Positions 1-7,527 of a stretch of 30,296 bases of DNA are shown here, in pieces. Source of the DNA: Chloroflexota bacterium (GTDB lineage: Bacteria > Chloroflexota > Limnocylindria > QHBO01); assembly GCA_005882055.1 (NCBI GenBank), contig VBGQ01000001.1, forward strand, positions 8,632 through 38,927. The letters run 5' to 3'. A program made the translations under genes and the position numbers. The notes below the pieces were generated by a model. That model did no database searches and was not told the DNA's origin. It saw only the letters and a program-made list of their open reading frames with translations. Each line of letters starts with the position of its first letter. Within the stretch, counting starts at the first letter, position 1.

Positions 1-268
1 GCGCGTCCGCCAGACCCTCGCGGGTCAGGTCGTCATGGGTTGGGCCGAGGCCACCGGTCGCGAACACCAGGTCGTGTGTCGCGAGGCCTGCTGCGAACGC
101 CTCCGCGATCACCGTGCGGTCATCGGGCAGCTGGTGGACCGCCCGCAGCTCCACGCCCAGCATCGCGAGCTCGTGGCCAAGGTAGGCCGCGTTGCTGTCG
201 AGCGTCTCCCCGAGGAGCAGCTCCGAACCGATGCTCAGCAGCACCGCCCTCGGCGCAGATGCGGCCAC
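1..268 (-). CDS. cinA: CinA-family protein, N-terminal part (runs off the window)
   Basis: Translating the minus strand from GTG at 268 gives an open frame to the window edge (89 codons). It carries the MoaB/CinA molybdopterin-binding-fold signature: VLLSIGSELLLGETLDSN near residues 9-26, then FATGGLGPTHDDLTREGLAD near the cut end. This is the start of COG1058 CinA, whose relatives hydrolyse ADP-ribose or, with the C-terminal domain, deamidate NMN in pyridine-nucleotide recycling. Whether the C-terminal amidase domain is present cannot be seen. The GTG lies 2 nt after the TGA of the upstream LLM gene, so the two are probably co-transcribed and translationally coupled. Family assignment is firm; the exact activity is not. 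Confidence 0.85.
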   Translation of the reverse strand, partial: MAASAPRAVLLSIGSELLLGETLDSNAAYLGHELAMLGVELRAVHQLPDDRTVIAEAFAAGLATHDLVFATGGLGPTHDDLTREGLADA

Positions 269-270
269 GC

Positions 271-1116
271 TCAGCCGAACTGTTCGCGCAGGGGCTCCGC
301 GACCTCGTGCGCAAGGCGCCGCAGGCCCTCCGGGCCCTCGTCGGCGCGCATCACCAGGATCACGTGATGAACGCCCTGGCGGAGGTAGCTCGAGGCAACC
401 TGCAGGGTTGTCGCGTACTCGCCGCGCATGAATGCCTGCGCGCTGATCTCAATCTGGCCGGGGTCACGACCAACTGCCTCGCAATGGCGGAGCAGCGCGT
501 TGCGCTTCTCGGCGAAGGTTGCCGGATCGCCGGTCTGGTTCCAGCCGTCGGCCAACTCCGCGACGATCCGGAGGCCGCGTTGCAGACCCTGCGTCCCGAG
601 CCAGATCGGTGGTCCGCCGGGCGTGAGGGGTGGAGGATTGCATACCGCATCGCGGAACGCGTACGGCGGCGCATCGAGAGTCACACCCTCGGGAGAACGC
701 CACAGCTCCTTGATGAGCCGGGTCGCCGAGGCGAGCATCGTGATCCGCTCGCCGATGGGCGGGAGCGGCATGCCGTACATGGCGTGCTCCTCCTCGTGCC
801 ATCCTGCGCCCAGCCCAAGCACAAAGCGCCCTCCCGAGACGTGGTCCATGGTGGCTCCCGACTTGGCGGTCAGCGCCGGATGTCGGTAGGTGTTGCCGAG
901 CACCAGGTGACCAAGCTGGAGCCGGCGGGTGCGAGCCGCGAGCGCGGCCAGGGTCACGAACGCCTCGTGGCTTCCTCCGCTTCCCTCACCCAGCGCAACG
1001 AAGTGATCGAAGATCCACGCCGAGTCGAAGACGGTGAGCTCGTCGCCGACCTCCCAGGTGGCCAGGAGGGTTGGCCAGTCAACGTCGGTCTGCGAGGTCT
1101 TGAAGCCGATCTTCAT
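271..1116 (-). CDS. LLM-class F420-dependent oxidoreductase
   Basis: A complete 281-residue luciferase-like monooxygenase (TIM barrel) protein of the flavin/F420 subgroup. Visible signatures are WIFDHF near residue 34, GNTYRHPALTAK near 80, TMDHVSGGRFVLGLGAGWHEEEH near 92-114, and PPIWLGTQG in the middle. Members reduce or oxidise small substrates with F420H2 or F420; the substrate cannot be read from sequence. F420 rather than FMN is inferred from the cofD/cofC/cofE genes 1.3-4 kb away. The ATG at 1116 is preceded on the minus strand by TAGACT (1128-1123) with only 6 nt between, which suggests a leaderless transcript. The next gene downstream is cinA. The gene is intact and is a useful comparison for the broken paralogue at 1570-2374. 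Confidence 0.9.
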   Translation of the reverse strand: MKIGFKTSQTDVDWPTLLATWEVGDELTVFDSAWIFDHFVALGEGSGGSHEAFVTLAALAARTRRLQLGHLVLGNTYRHPALTAKSGATMDHVSGGRFVLGLGAGWHEEEHAMYGMPLPPIGERITMLASATRLIKELWRSPEGVTLDAPPYAFRDAVCNPPPLTPGGPPIWLGTQGLQRGLRIVAELADGWNQTGDPATFAEKRNALLRHCEAVGRDPGQIEISAQAFMRGEYATTLQVASSYLRQGVHHVILVMRADEGPEGLRRLAHEVAEPLREQFG

Positions 1117-1122
1117 TGGGCA

Positions 1123-1153
1123 AGTCTATCGAGCGGCGGCATCGGTCTACGAT
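1123..1153. promoter_or_regulatory. divergent pair of leaderless-type -10 elements
   Basis: The 44-bp gap between the divergent starts at 1116 (minus) and 1161 (plus) holds two -10-like hexamers. TAGACT on the minus strand at 1128-1123 is 6 nt from its ATG. TACGAT on the plus strand at 1148-1153 is 7 nt from its ATG. Neither gene has a purine-rich ribosome binding site, so both mRNAs probably begin at or within a base or two of the start codon. No convincing -35 was seen. The two polymerases would compete for the same stretch, coupling the expression of the two genes. Confidence 0.55.
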
Positions 1154-1160
1154 GCGAGAC

Positions 1161-1577
1161 ATGACTGACCCTGCACTCACTATCGAACGCGTCCTGACCG
1201 CTGAGCTGCGCGCGTGGCTGACCGAGAAGCTCCGCTACCCGGTCCTGGCGGTGCTCACCGACCAGGGAGCCCCGAGCCAGTCGGTGATGTGGTTCGACCT
1301 GGATCCGGAGCACCCGGACACGATCCTGATGAACACCAAGGAGGGCCGCGCGAAGGCGCGCTACCTGCGGCGCGATCCGCGGGCGAGCCTCTGCTTCGAG
1401 GACGAGCTGACCTGGATCGCGATGCACGGGAGCGTCGAGCTAGACGACGACCGCGAGCGAGCGCTGGGGGTCATCCGCGCCCTGGCGGTCCGCTACGGCG
1501 ACGAGCCGGATGAGTTCAACGGACAGCAGCGCCTCACCATCCGCCTAAGGGTCGAGAAGGTGATCCGGCATGGCTGA
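1161..1577 (+). CDS. PPOX-class (split beta-barrel) F420/flavin-dependent protein
   Basis: A 138-residue pyridoxamine-5'-phosphate-oxidase-fold protein. It shows the core pattern of the F420-binding PPOX group: an N-terminal helix ending in a strand PVLAVLTDQGAPSQSVMWF, then ILMNTKEGRAKARYLRRDPRASLCFED, the basic patch that holds the cofactor phosphate. Relatives use FMN, F420 or biliverdin; F420 is favoured here by the neighbouring F420 genes. ATG 1161 is preferred over ATG 1152 because the latter overlaps the TACGAT -10 hexamer at 1148-1153. The 3' end overlaps the next gene by 8 nt (ATG at 1570, stop TGA 1575-1577), so the two are translationally linked. Confidence 0.8.
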   Translation: MTDPALTIERVLTAELRAWLTEKLRYPVLAVLTDQGAPSQSVMWFDLDPEHPDTILMNTKEGRAKARYLRRDPRASLCFEDELTWIAMHGSVELDDDRERALGVIRALAVRYGDEPDEFNGQQRLTIRLRVEKVIRHG

Positions 1578-2374
1578 GCCGATCAAGCTCGGCGCACTCC
1601 TCTGGAACCAGTACACCGATTGGCCGGCGTTGCGCCAGGCTGCCGTGACGGCCGACCGCCTCGGATACGACGACCTGTGGACCTGGGACGGCATTGGTCG
1701 CGAAGATGGCGACCACCCTGGATCACATCTCGAAGGGGCGCGCCATCCTGGGGATCGGGGGCGCCTGGTTCGAGACGGAGCATCGCGCCTTCGGGATCGA
1801 GTTCGGACACTCACCTGGGGAGCGGCTGCGCTGGCTCGATGAGGCGGCGCGAATCATGCGCGGCATGCTCGACAGCGAGGAGCCGTCCGGCGAGGAGTTC
1901 TACACCACCCACTCCATCCGCAATGAGCCGCCGCCCGTTCAACGCCGGCTGCCCCTGCTGATTGGCGGTGGGGGCGAGCAGCGCACGCTGCGGACCGTTG
2001 CCAAGTACGCGGACGCCTGCAACGTGGGGGGTGGGTTTGCCAACGTCAAGCACAAGGACGAGGTCCTTCGCCGCCACTGCGCGGAGGTGGGGCGCAACGA
2101 GGCGGAGATCGAGCGGACCGTGGGGACCGGGGTGTGCGTCATCCGCGACGACCCGGCGGAGGCGCAACGCGTCTTCGAGAAGCTCTTCGAGGGGAACGGT
2201 GGCGCCCGGCCGTGGCAGGACCAGCCAGTGGGCACGCCTGAGCAGATCGCAGAGATCCTGCGTCCGTACCTGGGGATCGGCTTCCGGCATTTCGTCGTGG
2301 GCTTCCCGCATCCCTACGACACGGAGACCATGGAGCGGCTGATCCGCGACGTGGTGCCCATGCTCGAGGCGTGA
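1570..2374 (+). pseudogene. LLM-class F420-dependent oxidoreductase with an out-of-frame internal deletion
   Basis: The N-terminal 40 residues (to LWTWD, 1678-1689) are in frame 1. The rest, from ALVAKMATTLDHISKGRAI (about 1691) to LEA at 2374, is in frame 2. Against the intact paralogue at 271-1116, the segment between the WD of the first part and ALxAK is absent, about 43 residues; the frame change shows the deletion is not a multiple of three. Everything after the junction is excellent LLM sequence (GIGGAWFETEH, PLLIGGGGEQRTL, YADACNVGGGF). Read literally the gene makes a truncated product, though an internal start (TTG 1694 or ATG 1706) could give a C-terminal fragment. The clean flanks indicate either a very recent mutation or an assembly error. 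It sits between the PPOX gene (8-nt overlap) and cofD (1-nt gap), so a premature stop could be polar on cofD. Confidence 0.8.
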
Positions 2375-2375
2375 A

Positions 2376-3305
2376 TTGAGAGTCACCCTGCTGGCTGGCG
2401 GGACCGGTGGGGCGAAGCTCGCCCACGGCTTCCAGCAGGTCCTCGCTCCCGGCGAGCTGACGGTGGTCGTCAACGTCGCGGACGACACCGAGCTCTACGG
2501 GCTGCGGGTCAGCCCGGACGTCGACACGGTGCTCTACACCCTTGCAGGCCTCGTCAACCCGGAGACCGGATGGGGCCTACGCGGCGACTCCTGGACGGCG
2601 CTCGAGATGCTGGGCCGATACGGCGAGCCGACCTGGTTCCGCGTCGGCGACGCCGACCTGGCCACGCACGTCAGGCGAACACAGCTGCTGGGTGCCGGCG
2701 TTTCCCTGACCGATGCGACGCAGTCGATGGCGGATGCGCTGGGAGTTCGCAGCCACATCCTTCCGGCCACCGACGACCGCGTCCGCACCATCCTGCAGAC
2801 CGATGCGGGCGAGCTCGAGTTCCAGGACTATTTCGTGCGCTTGCGCCAGGAGCCGGAGGTCCAGGCGGCCCGGTTCGACGGGATCGTGGCCGCGCGCCCG
2901 ACGCAGCAGGTGCTCGCCGCCCTGGAGTCGGCGGAGCTGCTGGTGATCGCTCCATCCAACCCCGTGGTGAGCGTGGAGCCGATCCTGGGTCTCCGGGGCG
3001 TTCGTGAGGCGTTCCAGTCGGCTGCCGATCGTGGCATCCCTCGGGTTGCCGTGAGCCCGATCGTGGCCGGCGCGGCGCTGAAGGGTCCGGCGGACCGCAT
3101 GCTCGCCTCGCTGGCCCACGAGGCCACCGCCCTGGGCGTCGCGCGCATGTACGCGGGCTTGATCGACACGTTCGTTCTCGACGAGGCGGACGCCACGCTC
3201 GCGTCGCAGGTCGAGGAGCTCCGCATGCGCGCGGTGGTTCTCCCAACGGTCATGCGCAGCGACGCCGACCGCGCGACCCTGGCCCGCGCCCTCCTCTCCA
3301 CCTGA
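2376..3305 (+). CDS. cofD: 2-phospho-L-lactate (or PEP) transferase, F420 biosynthesis
   Basis: A 309-residue CofD/FbiA. It transfers the phospholactyl (or, in actinobacterial FbiA, phosphoenolpyruvyl) group from the GDP-activated donor to the deazaflavin Fo, making F420-0 or dehydro-F420-0. Seen: LLAGGTGGAKLAHGF at the N-terminus, NVADDTELYGLRVSPDVDT near residues 32-50, RRTQLLGAG then LTDATQSMADALG near 105-128, IAPSNPVVSVEPIL near 192 and SPIVAGAALKGPADRML near 227-243. Length and motif order match the family. The start is TTG at 2376, one nt after the upstream TGA; no ATG is available before the GG-rich loop, so translation probably depends on reinitiation. Which donor (2-phospholactate or PEP) is used cannot be told from sequence. 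Confidence 0.95.
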   Translation: MRVTLLAGGTGGAKLAHGFQQVLAPGELTVVVNVADDTELYGLRVSPDVDTVLYTLAGLVNPETGWGLRGDSWTALEMLGRYGEPTWFRVGDADLATHVRRTQLLGAGVSLTDATQSMADALGVRSHILPATDDRVRTILQTDAGELEFQDYFVRLRQEPEVQAARFDGIVAARPTQQVLAALESAELLVIAPSNPVVSVEPILGLRGVREAFQSAADRGIPRVAVSPIVAGAALKGPADRMLASLAHEATALGVARMYAGLIDTFVLDEADATLASQVEELRMRAVVLPTVMRSDADRATLARALLST

Positions 3306-3376
3306 CGGCTCGCCCCATCCTGCCAAATTCGCGCCCCGGACGTCGGACGCCCGAAAGGCCTCTCGGAGATACAGAA

Positions 3377-3451
3377 TGTCCTCGTGACGTGAACCTGGCG
3401 CGCTGAGCGCACCATCCGGCGCCTTCGTGTCCGCGTGACGTGAATCTGGCG
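3377..3451 (+). repeat. pair of 24-nt direct repeats, 51-nt period, upstream of cofC
   Basis: Copies lie at 3377-3400 and 3428-3451 and match at 22 of 24 positions. The shared core is CGTGACGTGAAnCTGGCG. The centre-to-centre distance of 51 nt is close to five helical turns, so a protein bound to both would sit on the same DNA face. They lie in the only real gap of the F420 gene run (3306-3510), ahead of cofC-cofE, which suggests operator sites; a recombination remnant is the alternative. No inverted symmetry beyond the GTGACGTGA core was found, and no matching third copy was seen in the window. Confidence 0.6.
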
Positions 3452-3510
3452 GCGAGTCATCTGCCATGCCGGCGACCGGGTGGCGGGCCGGGATGCAATA
3501 TGACCAGCAC

Positions 3511-4113
3511 ATGCACGTTCGCGTGGTCGTCCCGCACCGCGGTCTCGAGGCGGCCAAGACCCGGCTCGCATCGGTCCTCTCACCTGACGAGCGGGGCGAC
3601 CTCGCCGCGCGTCTCCTGCGGCGCGTCCTGCGCACCGCGCACCAGGTGGTCCCGGACGTGGTGGTCATCTCACCCTCCGCCGATCTCGCGATCCTGGTCG
3701 AGGAATCGAGCGGCCGCCTCCTGGTCCAGCGGGGGATGGGCCTGAACACGGGCCTCGATCAGGCGCGCGAGGAGGCGATGAAGGAGGGCGTTGACACGCT
3801 CCTCGTGCTGCACGGGGACCTGCCGGAGCTGGACGCGCCGGACGTCGAGGCACTGCTGGCGGCGGTGCCGAGCGGCGGTGGCGGCGGCGTGGCGATCGCG
3901 CCCGACCGACGCGGAACCGGAACCAACGGCCTCGCGCTCCGCCCGCCCGACGCGATCACATTCCGGTTCGGGACCGATAGCTTCGCCGCACACCGGGCGG
4001 CGGCGGAATCCGCCGGGGTGCGGTTCGCGATCGTGCAGCGCCCCAGCCTCGCCTTTGACCTGGACACGCCCGAAGACCTCGATGAGTGGCTGCGGAGCGG
4101 GGTCACCGCGTGA
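3511..4113 (+). CDS. cofC: 2-phospho-L-lactate guanylyltransferase, F420 biosynthesis
   Basis: A CofC/FbiD-type nucleotidyltransferase (about 200 residues). It activates 2-phospholactate or PEP with GTP to give the donor used by CofD. Seen: VVVPHRGLEAAKTRLASVL at the N-terminus (the family's P-V/H-K-LxxAKxRL element), LVLHGDLPEL (metal-binding acidic residue), GTGTNGLALRPP, FRFGTDSFAAH and the C-terminal FDLDTPEDLDEWL. The start is taken at ATG 3511 because the family's first strand begins just after it and TATGAC (3499-3504) lies 6 nt upstream, as in other leaderless genes here. In-frame ATGs at 3466 and 3493 remain possible. The 3' end overlaps cofE by 4 nt. Confidence 0.92.
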   Translation: MHVRVVVPHRGLEAAKTRLASVLSPDERGDLAARLLRRVLRTAHQVVPDVVVISPSADLAILVEESSGRLLVQRGMGLNTGLDQAREEAMKEGVDTLLVLHGDLPELDAPDVEALLAAVPSGGGGGVAIAPDRRGTGTNGLALRPPDAITFRFGTDSFAAHRAAAESAGVRFAIVQRPSLAFDLDTPEDLDEWLRSGVTA

Positions 4114-4874
4114 GCGCCAGGGTCGAGCTGCTCGCCCCGGACGGCATACCGGAGATCCGGCCCGGCGACGACCTTGCGGCGATCATCGCCGAAGCGCTGC
4201 GCGACGGCGACATCGGCCTGCAGGAGGACGACGTCCTGGTCATCACGCAAAAGGTCGTCTCCAAGGCGGAGGGCCGGCTGGTGGAGCTGGCATCGGTCAG
4301 TCCCTCGCCAGAAGCCGTCGAATACGCGACCCGCTGGGGGAAGGATCCGCGCCAGGTGGAGGTGGTGCTGCGCGAGTCCGCCGAGGTGCTGCGGATGGCG
4401 GAGGGTGGGCTGATCATCAGCCGTACCCCGCACGGGTTCGTGTGCGCCAACGCGGGGGTCGACCTTTCGAACGTTGGCGACGGCGAAGTCGCCACCCTCC
4501 TGCCACTTGATCCGGATGGCTCTGCCCGCGGGTTGGCGGCCGGCCTTGGCGAGCTGCTGGGCGTGCGGCCGGCCGTTGTCATCTCCGACTCGTTCGGCCG
4601 TCCCTGGCGCAATGGAATCGTGAACGTCGCGATCGGGGTGGCCGGGCTCGAGCCGCTGCTCGACCTGCGTGGAGCCCCGGATGCGCAGGGTCGCGTAATG
4701 CATTCGACGGTGATCGCGGTCGCCGACGAGATCGCCTCCGCGGCGGAGCTGGCAGGTGGCAAGACCGATCAGCGGCCAGTCGTGGTGGTGCGCGGGTACA
4801 CCACTTCCCGCGTCGTGGATGGGCCTGGGGCGGCCGCGCTGGTCATGGACCGCGCACACGATCTGTTTCCGTAG
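4110..4874 (+). CDS. cofE: coenzyme F420-0:L-glutamate ligase
   Basis: A 254-residue CofE. It adds gamma-linked glutamates to F420-0 with GTP. Seen: VLVITQKVVSKAEGRLVEL near residue 42, FVCANAGVDLSNV near 110, VISDSFGRPWRNGIVNVAIG near 154-173, and DEIASAAELAGGKTDQRPVVVVRGY near 208. Start GTG 4110 overlaps the cofC stop (GTGA), typical of translational coupling. Unlike mycobacterial FbiB, the frame ends right after the ligase domain, so the C-terminal FMN domain that reduces dehydro-F420-0 is absent. If the PEP route operates here, another reductase is needed; the nitroreductase-fold protein at 13948-14466 could be considered, but this is a guess. Confidence 0.95.
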   Translation: MSARVELLAPDGIPEIRPGDDLAAIIAEALRDGDIGLQEDDVLVITQKVVSKAEGRLVELASVSPSPEAVEYATRWGKDPRQVEVVLRESAEVLRMAEGGLIISRTPHGFVCANAGVDLSNVGDGEVATLLPLDPDGSARGLAAGLGELLGVRPAVVISDSFGRPWRNGIVNVAIGVAGLEPLLDLRGAPDAQGRVMHSTVIAVADEIASAAELAGGKTDQRPVVVVRGYTTSRVVDGPGAAALVMDRAHDLFP

Positions 4875-5080
4875 GCCGGTGAACCACCCAGACCTCACCG
4901 TTCCGCACCAAGAAGGCCGCCGGGCTGGCATAGACCCTGCAGGCTTCTCGCGACGTGGCCGCCTCGTCGAGACATGTCCCGCGGGCGAAGCGTGCGTCGC
5001 GAGGACGGGACGCACAGCACGCACGTGCCCTCCAGCACCCACGCGACGCCGATCACCGCTGCGCTTCCCACGCGCGTCAC

Positions 5081-6373
5081 GTGCTGGGCCGCTACCGCCT
5101 GGAAGCCAGGCTGGCCCGCGGCGGCATGGCCGAGGTCTGGCGCGCCCGCGACGAGCGCAGCGGTCGGAGGGTGGCGGTCAAGCTGCTGCATCCGCACCTG
5201 CTGCCGGACGAGGCGTCCCGCGCGCGGTTGGCCTCGGAAGCGCGCGCGGTCGGCGGACTGGACCACCGGGGCATCGTTCGGGTGCTCGCCGCCGACGCCG
5301 GCGAGCGACCGGCGGTCGTGCTCGAGCTGGTGGAGGGGGAGACCCTCTCAGCTCGCCTCGAGCGTGAGGGGCCGCTCGACGCGCGAGCCGCGGCCGAGAT
5401 CGGCGCGCAGGTGGCGGAGGCGCTCTATCACGCGCACACGCGCGGCGTCATCCACCGTGACGTCAAGCCGGGGAACGTCCTGATCGGGACCGATGGCCAC
5501 GCCCGACTGGTCGACTTCGGCATCGCGCGGCTCCTGGGCGAGGCGCTGGAGCGGACCACGCAGACCGGCATGGTCATGGGCACGTTGCGCTACATGGCGC
5601 CGGAGCAGCTCGCCGGGCAGGAGGTTGGTCCGCGAGTGGATCTCTATGGGTTGGGCGCCCTGCTGTACGAGATGCTCACCAGGCGTCCGCCGCACCCCGG
5701 TGCCTCGCCGGCGGCCCTATTGCGCGAGCTCTCAGATGGGCCTCCGGCGATGGATGGCATCGATCCGACGCTCGCCTCGGTGGTGACCGCGTGCTTGCAG
5801 CCCAGGCCGGAGAGCCGACCACTTCACGCGGGAGAGGTCGCCACGGCTCTGCGCGCGTGGCTGGCGGGCGACGCCGCCGGTGCCATCGCGCACATCACCC
5901 GGCCGCAGGACGAGGCGCTCACCCAGGCGATGCCGGTTCCGGTGATGGCGGCGGCCGCGGCAGAGGCCGGGGCGGGTGGCGTCGGCCAGCCCATCACGCC
6001 GGACACTGCGCGCCAGGAATACGCGGTCGCGCCGCAAACGGGTGACGCCGCAGCAAGCAGGAGCGGTCGCCGGGCCGCAGCAATCGCGGGAGCCCTGATT
6101 GCGGCCGCCGCGGTACTGGTGTTGGCGGTGGCCCTCAGCGGATCACTGAAAGTGGCATCCGCCGAGCCGACCCCGCTCGCGACCCCATTCGCGACGCCAC
6201 TTCCCGCTTGGGCCACGCAGCTCGCGGACAAGCAGAGCGCCGCCTGCGGCGAGGGACCCAGCGCTGCGGAGCTGGCGGCCATGGGCCGAGCCGCCGCGAC
6301 CGAAGAGGTCAACTCCGCCATCGCCGACTGCAGCGGGGGCGGCGGTCACGGCAAGCAGAAGGGCAAGCAGTAG
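5081..6373 (+). CDS. membrane-anchored PknB-like Ser/Thr protein kinase
   Basis: A Hanks-type kinase of about 430 residues. Seen (numbering from GTG 5081): a glycine-loop ARGGMAEVW near 12-20 with Ala in place of the usual first Gly, VAVK with Lys34, HRDVKPGNVL with catalytic Asp127, DFG at 145-147 and APE near 173-175. After the kinase domain comes an Ala/Gly-rich linker, one transmembrane helix (about 332-355) and a short outer tail with two cysteines, ending in a Gly/Lys-rich stretch. It lacks PASTA repeats, so its sensor is unlike classical PknB. GTG 5081 is chosen because LGRYRL immediately precedes the kinase fold; the open frame continues upstream into low-complexity Arg/His-rich sequence without family likeness. 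The 206 nt after cofE (4875-5080) hold nothing else recognisable. Confidence 0.88.
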   Translation: MLGRYRLEARLARGGMAEVWRARDERSGRRVAVKLLHPHLLPDEASRARLASEARAVGGLDHRGIVRVLAADAGERPAVVLELVEGETLSARLEREGPLDARAAAEIGAQVAEALYHAHTRGVIHRDVKPGNVLIGTDGHARLVDFGIARLLGEALERTTQTGMVMGTLRYMAPEQLAGQEVGPRVDLYGLGALLYEMLTRRPPHPGASPAALLRELSDGPPAMDGIDPTLASVVTACLQPRPESRPLHAGEVATALRAWLAGDAAGAIAHITRPQDEALTQAMPVPVMAAAAAEAGAGGVGQPITPDTARQEYAVAPQTGDAAASRSGRRAAAIAGALIAAAAVLVLAVALSGSLKVASAEPTPLATPFATPLPAWATQLADKQSAACGEGPSAAELAAMGRAAATEEVNSAIADCSGGGGHGKQKGKQ

Positions 6374-6380
6374 GGTCGGC

Positions 6381-7073
6381 TCAACCGAGGGCGAAGACGA
6401 CTTCCTCGATGGTGTCGGCCACCGCCACCGGATCGACCACCATGTGCAGGTGCAGCCCAGGGACGTGCCGAACTGGCCACCCGCGGTCCACTAGCTCGTC
6501 AGCGATGCCGTCGTAGGGTGGACCGAAATAGATGTAGCCACAGGGCGAACGATCCCACCCTGCCGGCACCTCGACGGTCTGCTCGCACCAGGAGAGGGGG
6601 AGACGCGGCTGCTCTCGGGTGATGGCCTCGCGCAGACCGGCGACGGGCGGGAACAGCGCCGCGACATCCGAGGGGTCCCACCATTCGGTCCAGGGCGGGA
6701 GGAGGCCGTGTTCGGCCTTCGCGCGCAACCCGGAGAGGAATTCCTCGGGGACTACACCCGTCGTTCCCGATGGCGGTGGCACGGACGCGTCCACGAACAC
6801 GTACGAGATGCGTGAATGCCCCAACGCGTCCCCGATCGCCGGGGCGAAGAGTCCCGCATTGCTGTGCGCCAGGATGACGATGCGCTCGCCGGGCTTCGCG
6901 TCAACGGCCTCTGCCACGCGTCGCGCCACTCGTAGCGCTGTGGGGAGCGGACTGACGGCGGTGGCGGTCAGGTTGGGTAGATCCACCTTGTGACCGCGCT
7001 CGAGCAGGACCGCGCGAACTGGTTCCCACGTAGTTGGGCCAACGGCGAGGCTGTGAATGGCGACGAAGCGCAT
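6381..7073 (-). CDS. alpha/beta-hydrolase fold protein
   Basis: A 230-residue protein with the order of an alpha/beta hydrolase. The N-terminal strand is FVAIHSLAVGPTTWEPV, the nucleophile elbow is ILAHSNAG near residue 68-75 (S-x-x-G with His before Ser), and the C-terminal catalytic His lies in GLHLHMVVDP near residue 205. A central WTEWWDP segment forms the variable cap. The usual G-x-S-x-G is A-H-S-N-A-G here, as in a subgroup of small esterase-like members. The substrate is unknown. It converges on the kinase gene with a 7-nt gap, leaving almost no room for a terminator. The SnoaL-like gene upstream on the same strand (26-nt gap) is a likely operon partner. Confidence 0.75.
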   Translation of the reverse strand: MRFVAIHSLAVGPTTWEPVRAVLLERGHKVDLPNLTATAVSPLPTALRVARRVAEAVDAKPGERIVILAHSNAGLFAPAIGDALGHSRISYVFVDASVPPPSGTTGVVPEEFLSGLRAKAEHGLLPPWTEWWDPSDVAALFPPVAGLREAITREQPRLPLSWCEQTVEVPAGWDRSPCGYIYFGPPYDGIADELVDRGWPVRHVPGLHLHMVVDPVAVADTIEEVVFALG

Positions 7074-7099
7074 GCGGCGATGCCGCGACGACCGAGCGG

Positions 7100-7444
7100 T
7101 CAGCGCCCCGGAATTGGCTGGAGGAAGAGCGCCACGATCTCGCCGTTCTCGACGCGGAAGTTGGCCTCGACGTGCATCGGGTTGACGCCGGGCCGCATGA
7201 CGGTCACGTCGGCGATGTAGCTGCTCCCCATCGAGCGCCCCTCGTTGGTGTACATCCGGAACCCGTCACCAGCTCGCAGGAACCAGCCGCCAACGCGGTC
7301 GCGGCCGCGGAGGTTGGTGCGCTCATCCGAGCCGGGGGTCGAGACGCCCAGCACGGCGTGCTCGGCGAAGAGGTTGACCGCCTTCTCGCGGGCGTCGTCG
7401 TTGATCAGCTCCATGAACAGGTCGACGGTTTCGGTGGCACCCAT
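7100..7444 (-). CDS. SnoaL-like / NTF2-fold protein
   Basis: A 114-residue single-domain protein with the NTF2/SnoaL pattern. A helix TVDLFMELINDDAREKAVNLFAEH comes first, then GVSTPG and GRDRVGGWF in the middle, and alternating strands GSSYIADVTVM and VEANFRVENGEIVALFLQ at the end. Such proteins act as small isomerases, hydrolases or binding domains; no catalytic pair is clear enough to choose. On the minus strand TATCCT (7458-7453) lies 8 nt ahead of the ATG, consistent with a leaderless or very short-leader mRNA. It is divergent from homoserine dehydrogenase and probably co-transcribed with the hydrolase gene downstream. Confidence 0.7.
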   Translation of the reverse strand: MGATETVDLFMELINDDAREKAVNLFAEHAVLGVSTPGSDERTNLRGRDRVGGWFLRAGDGFRMYTNEGRSMGSSYIADVTVMRPGVNPMHVEANFRVENGEIVALFLQPIPGR

Positions 7445-7452
7445 CGCCGGGC

Positions 7453-7518
7453 AGGATACCCGACGGCACGCACTGGCCCTTTTCGGCTAGGGAGGCCGGC
7501 GACCCCTCTGGGTAGACT
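7453..7518. promoter_or_regulatory. divergent promoter region, SnoaL-like gene / homoserine dehydrogenase
   Basis: The 83-bp gap 7445-7527 carries TATCCT on the minus strand (7458-7453), 8 nt before the ATG at 7444. On the plus strand TAGACT (7513-7518) lies 9 nt before the ATG at 7528. TAGACT is also the -10 proposed for the gene starting at 1116. No purine-rich ribosome binding site precedes either start. No convincing -35 hexamers were found. Confidence 0.45.
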
Positions 7519-7527
7519 CTTGCGCCT

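Noticed and set aside
40..1164. Long plus-strand open frame opposite the LLM gene
   Set aside because: It is the antisense shadow of a well-conserved minus-strand gene, shows no family motif and has an Arg/Pro/Gly-biased composition. The same applies to 2577-3749, 3759-5042, 9817-10926 and 18652-20331 on the minus strand and 18027-19766 on the plus strand.
4875..5080. Upstream extension of the kinase or a small gene after cofE
   Set aside because: The open frame is Arg/His-rich without family likeness, has no ribosome binding site, and both strands lack conserved-looking protein sequence.
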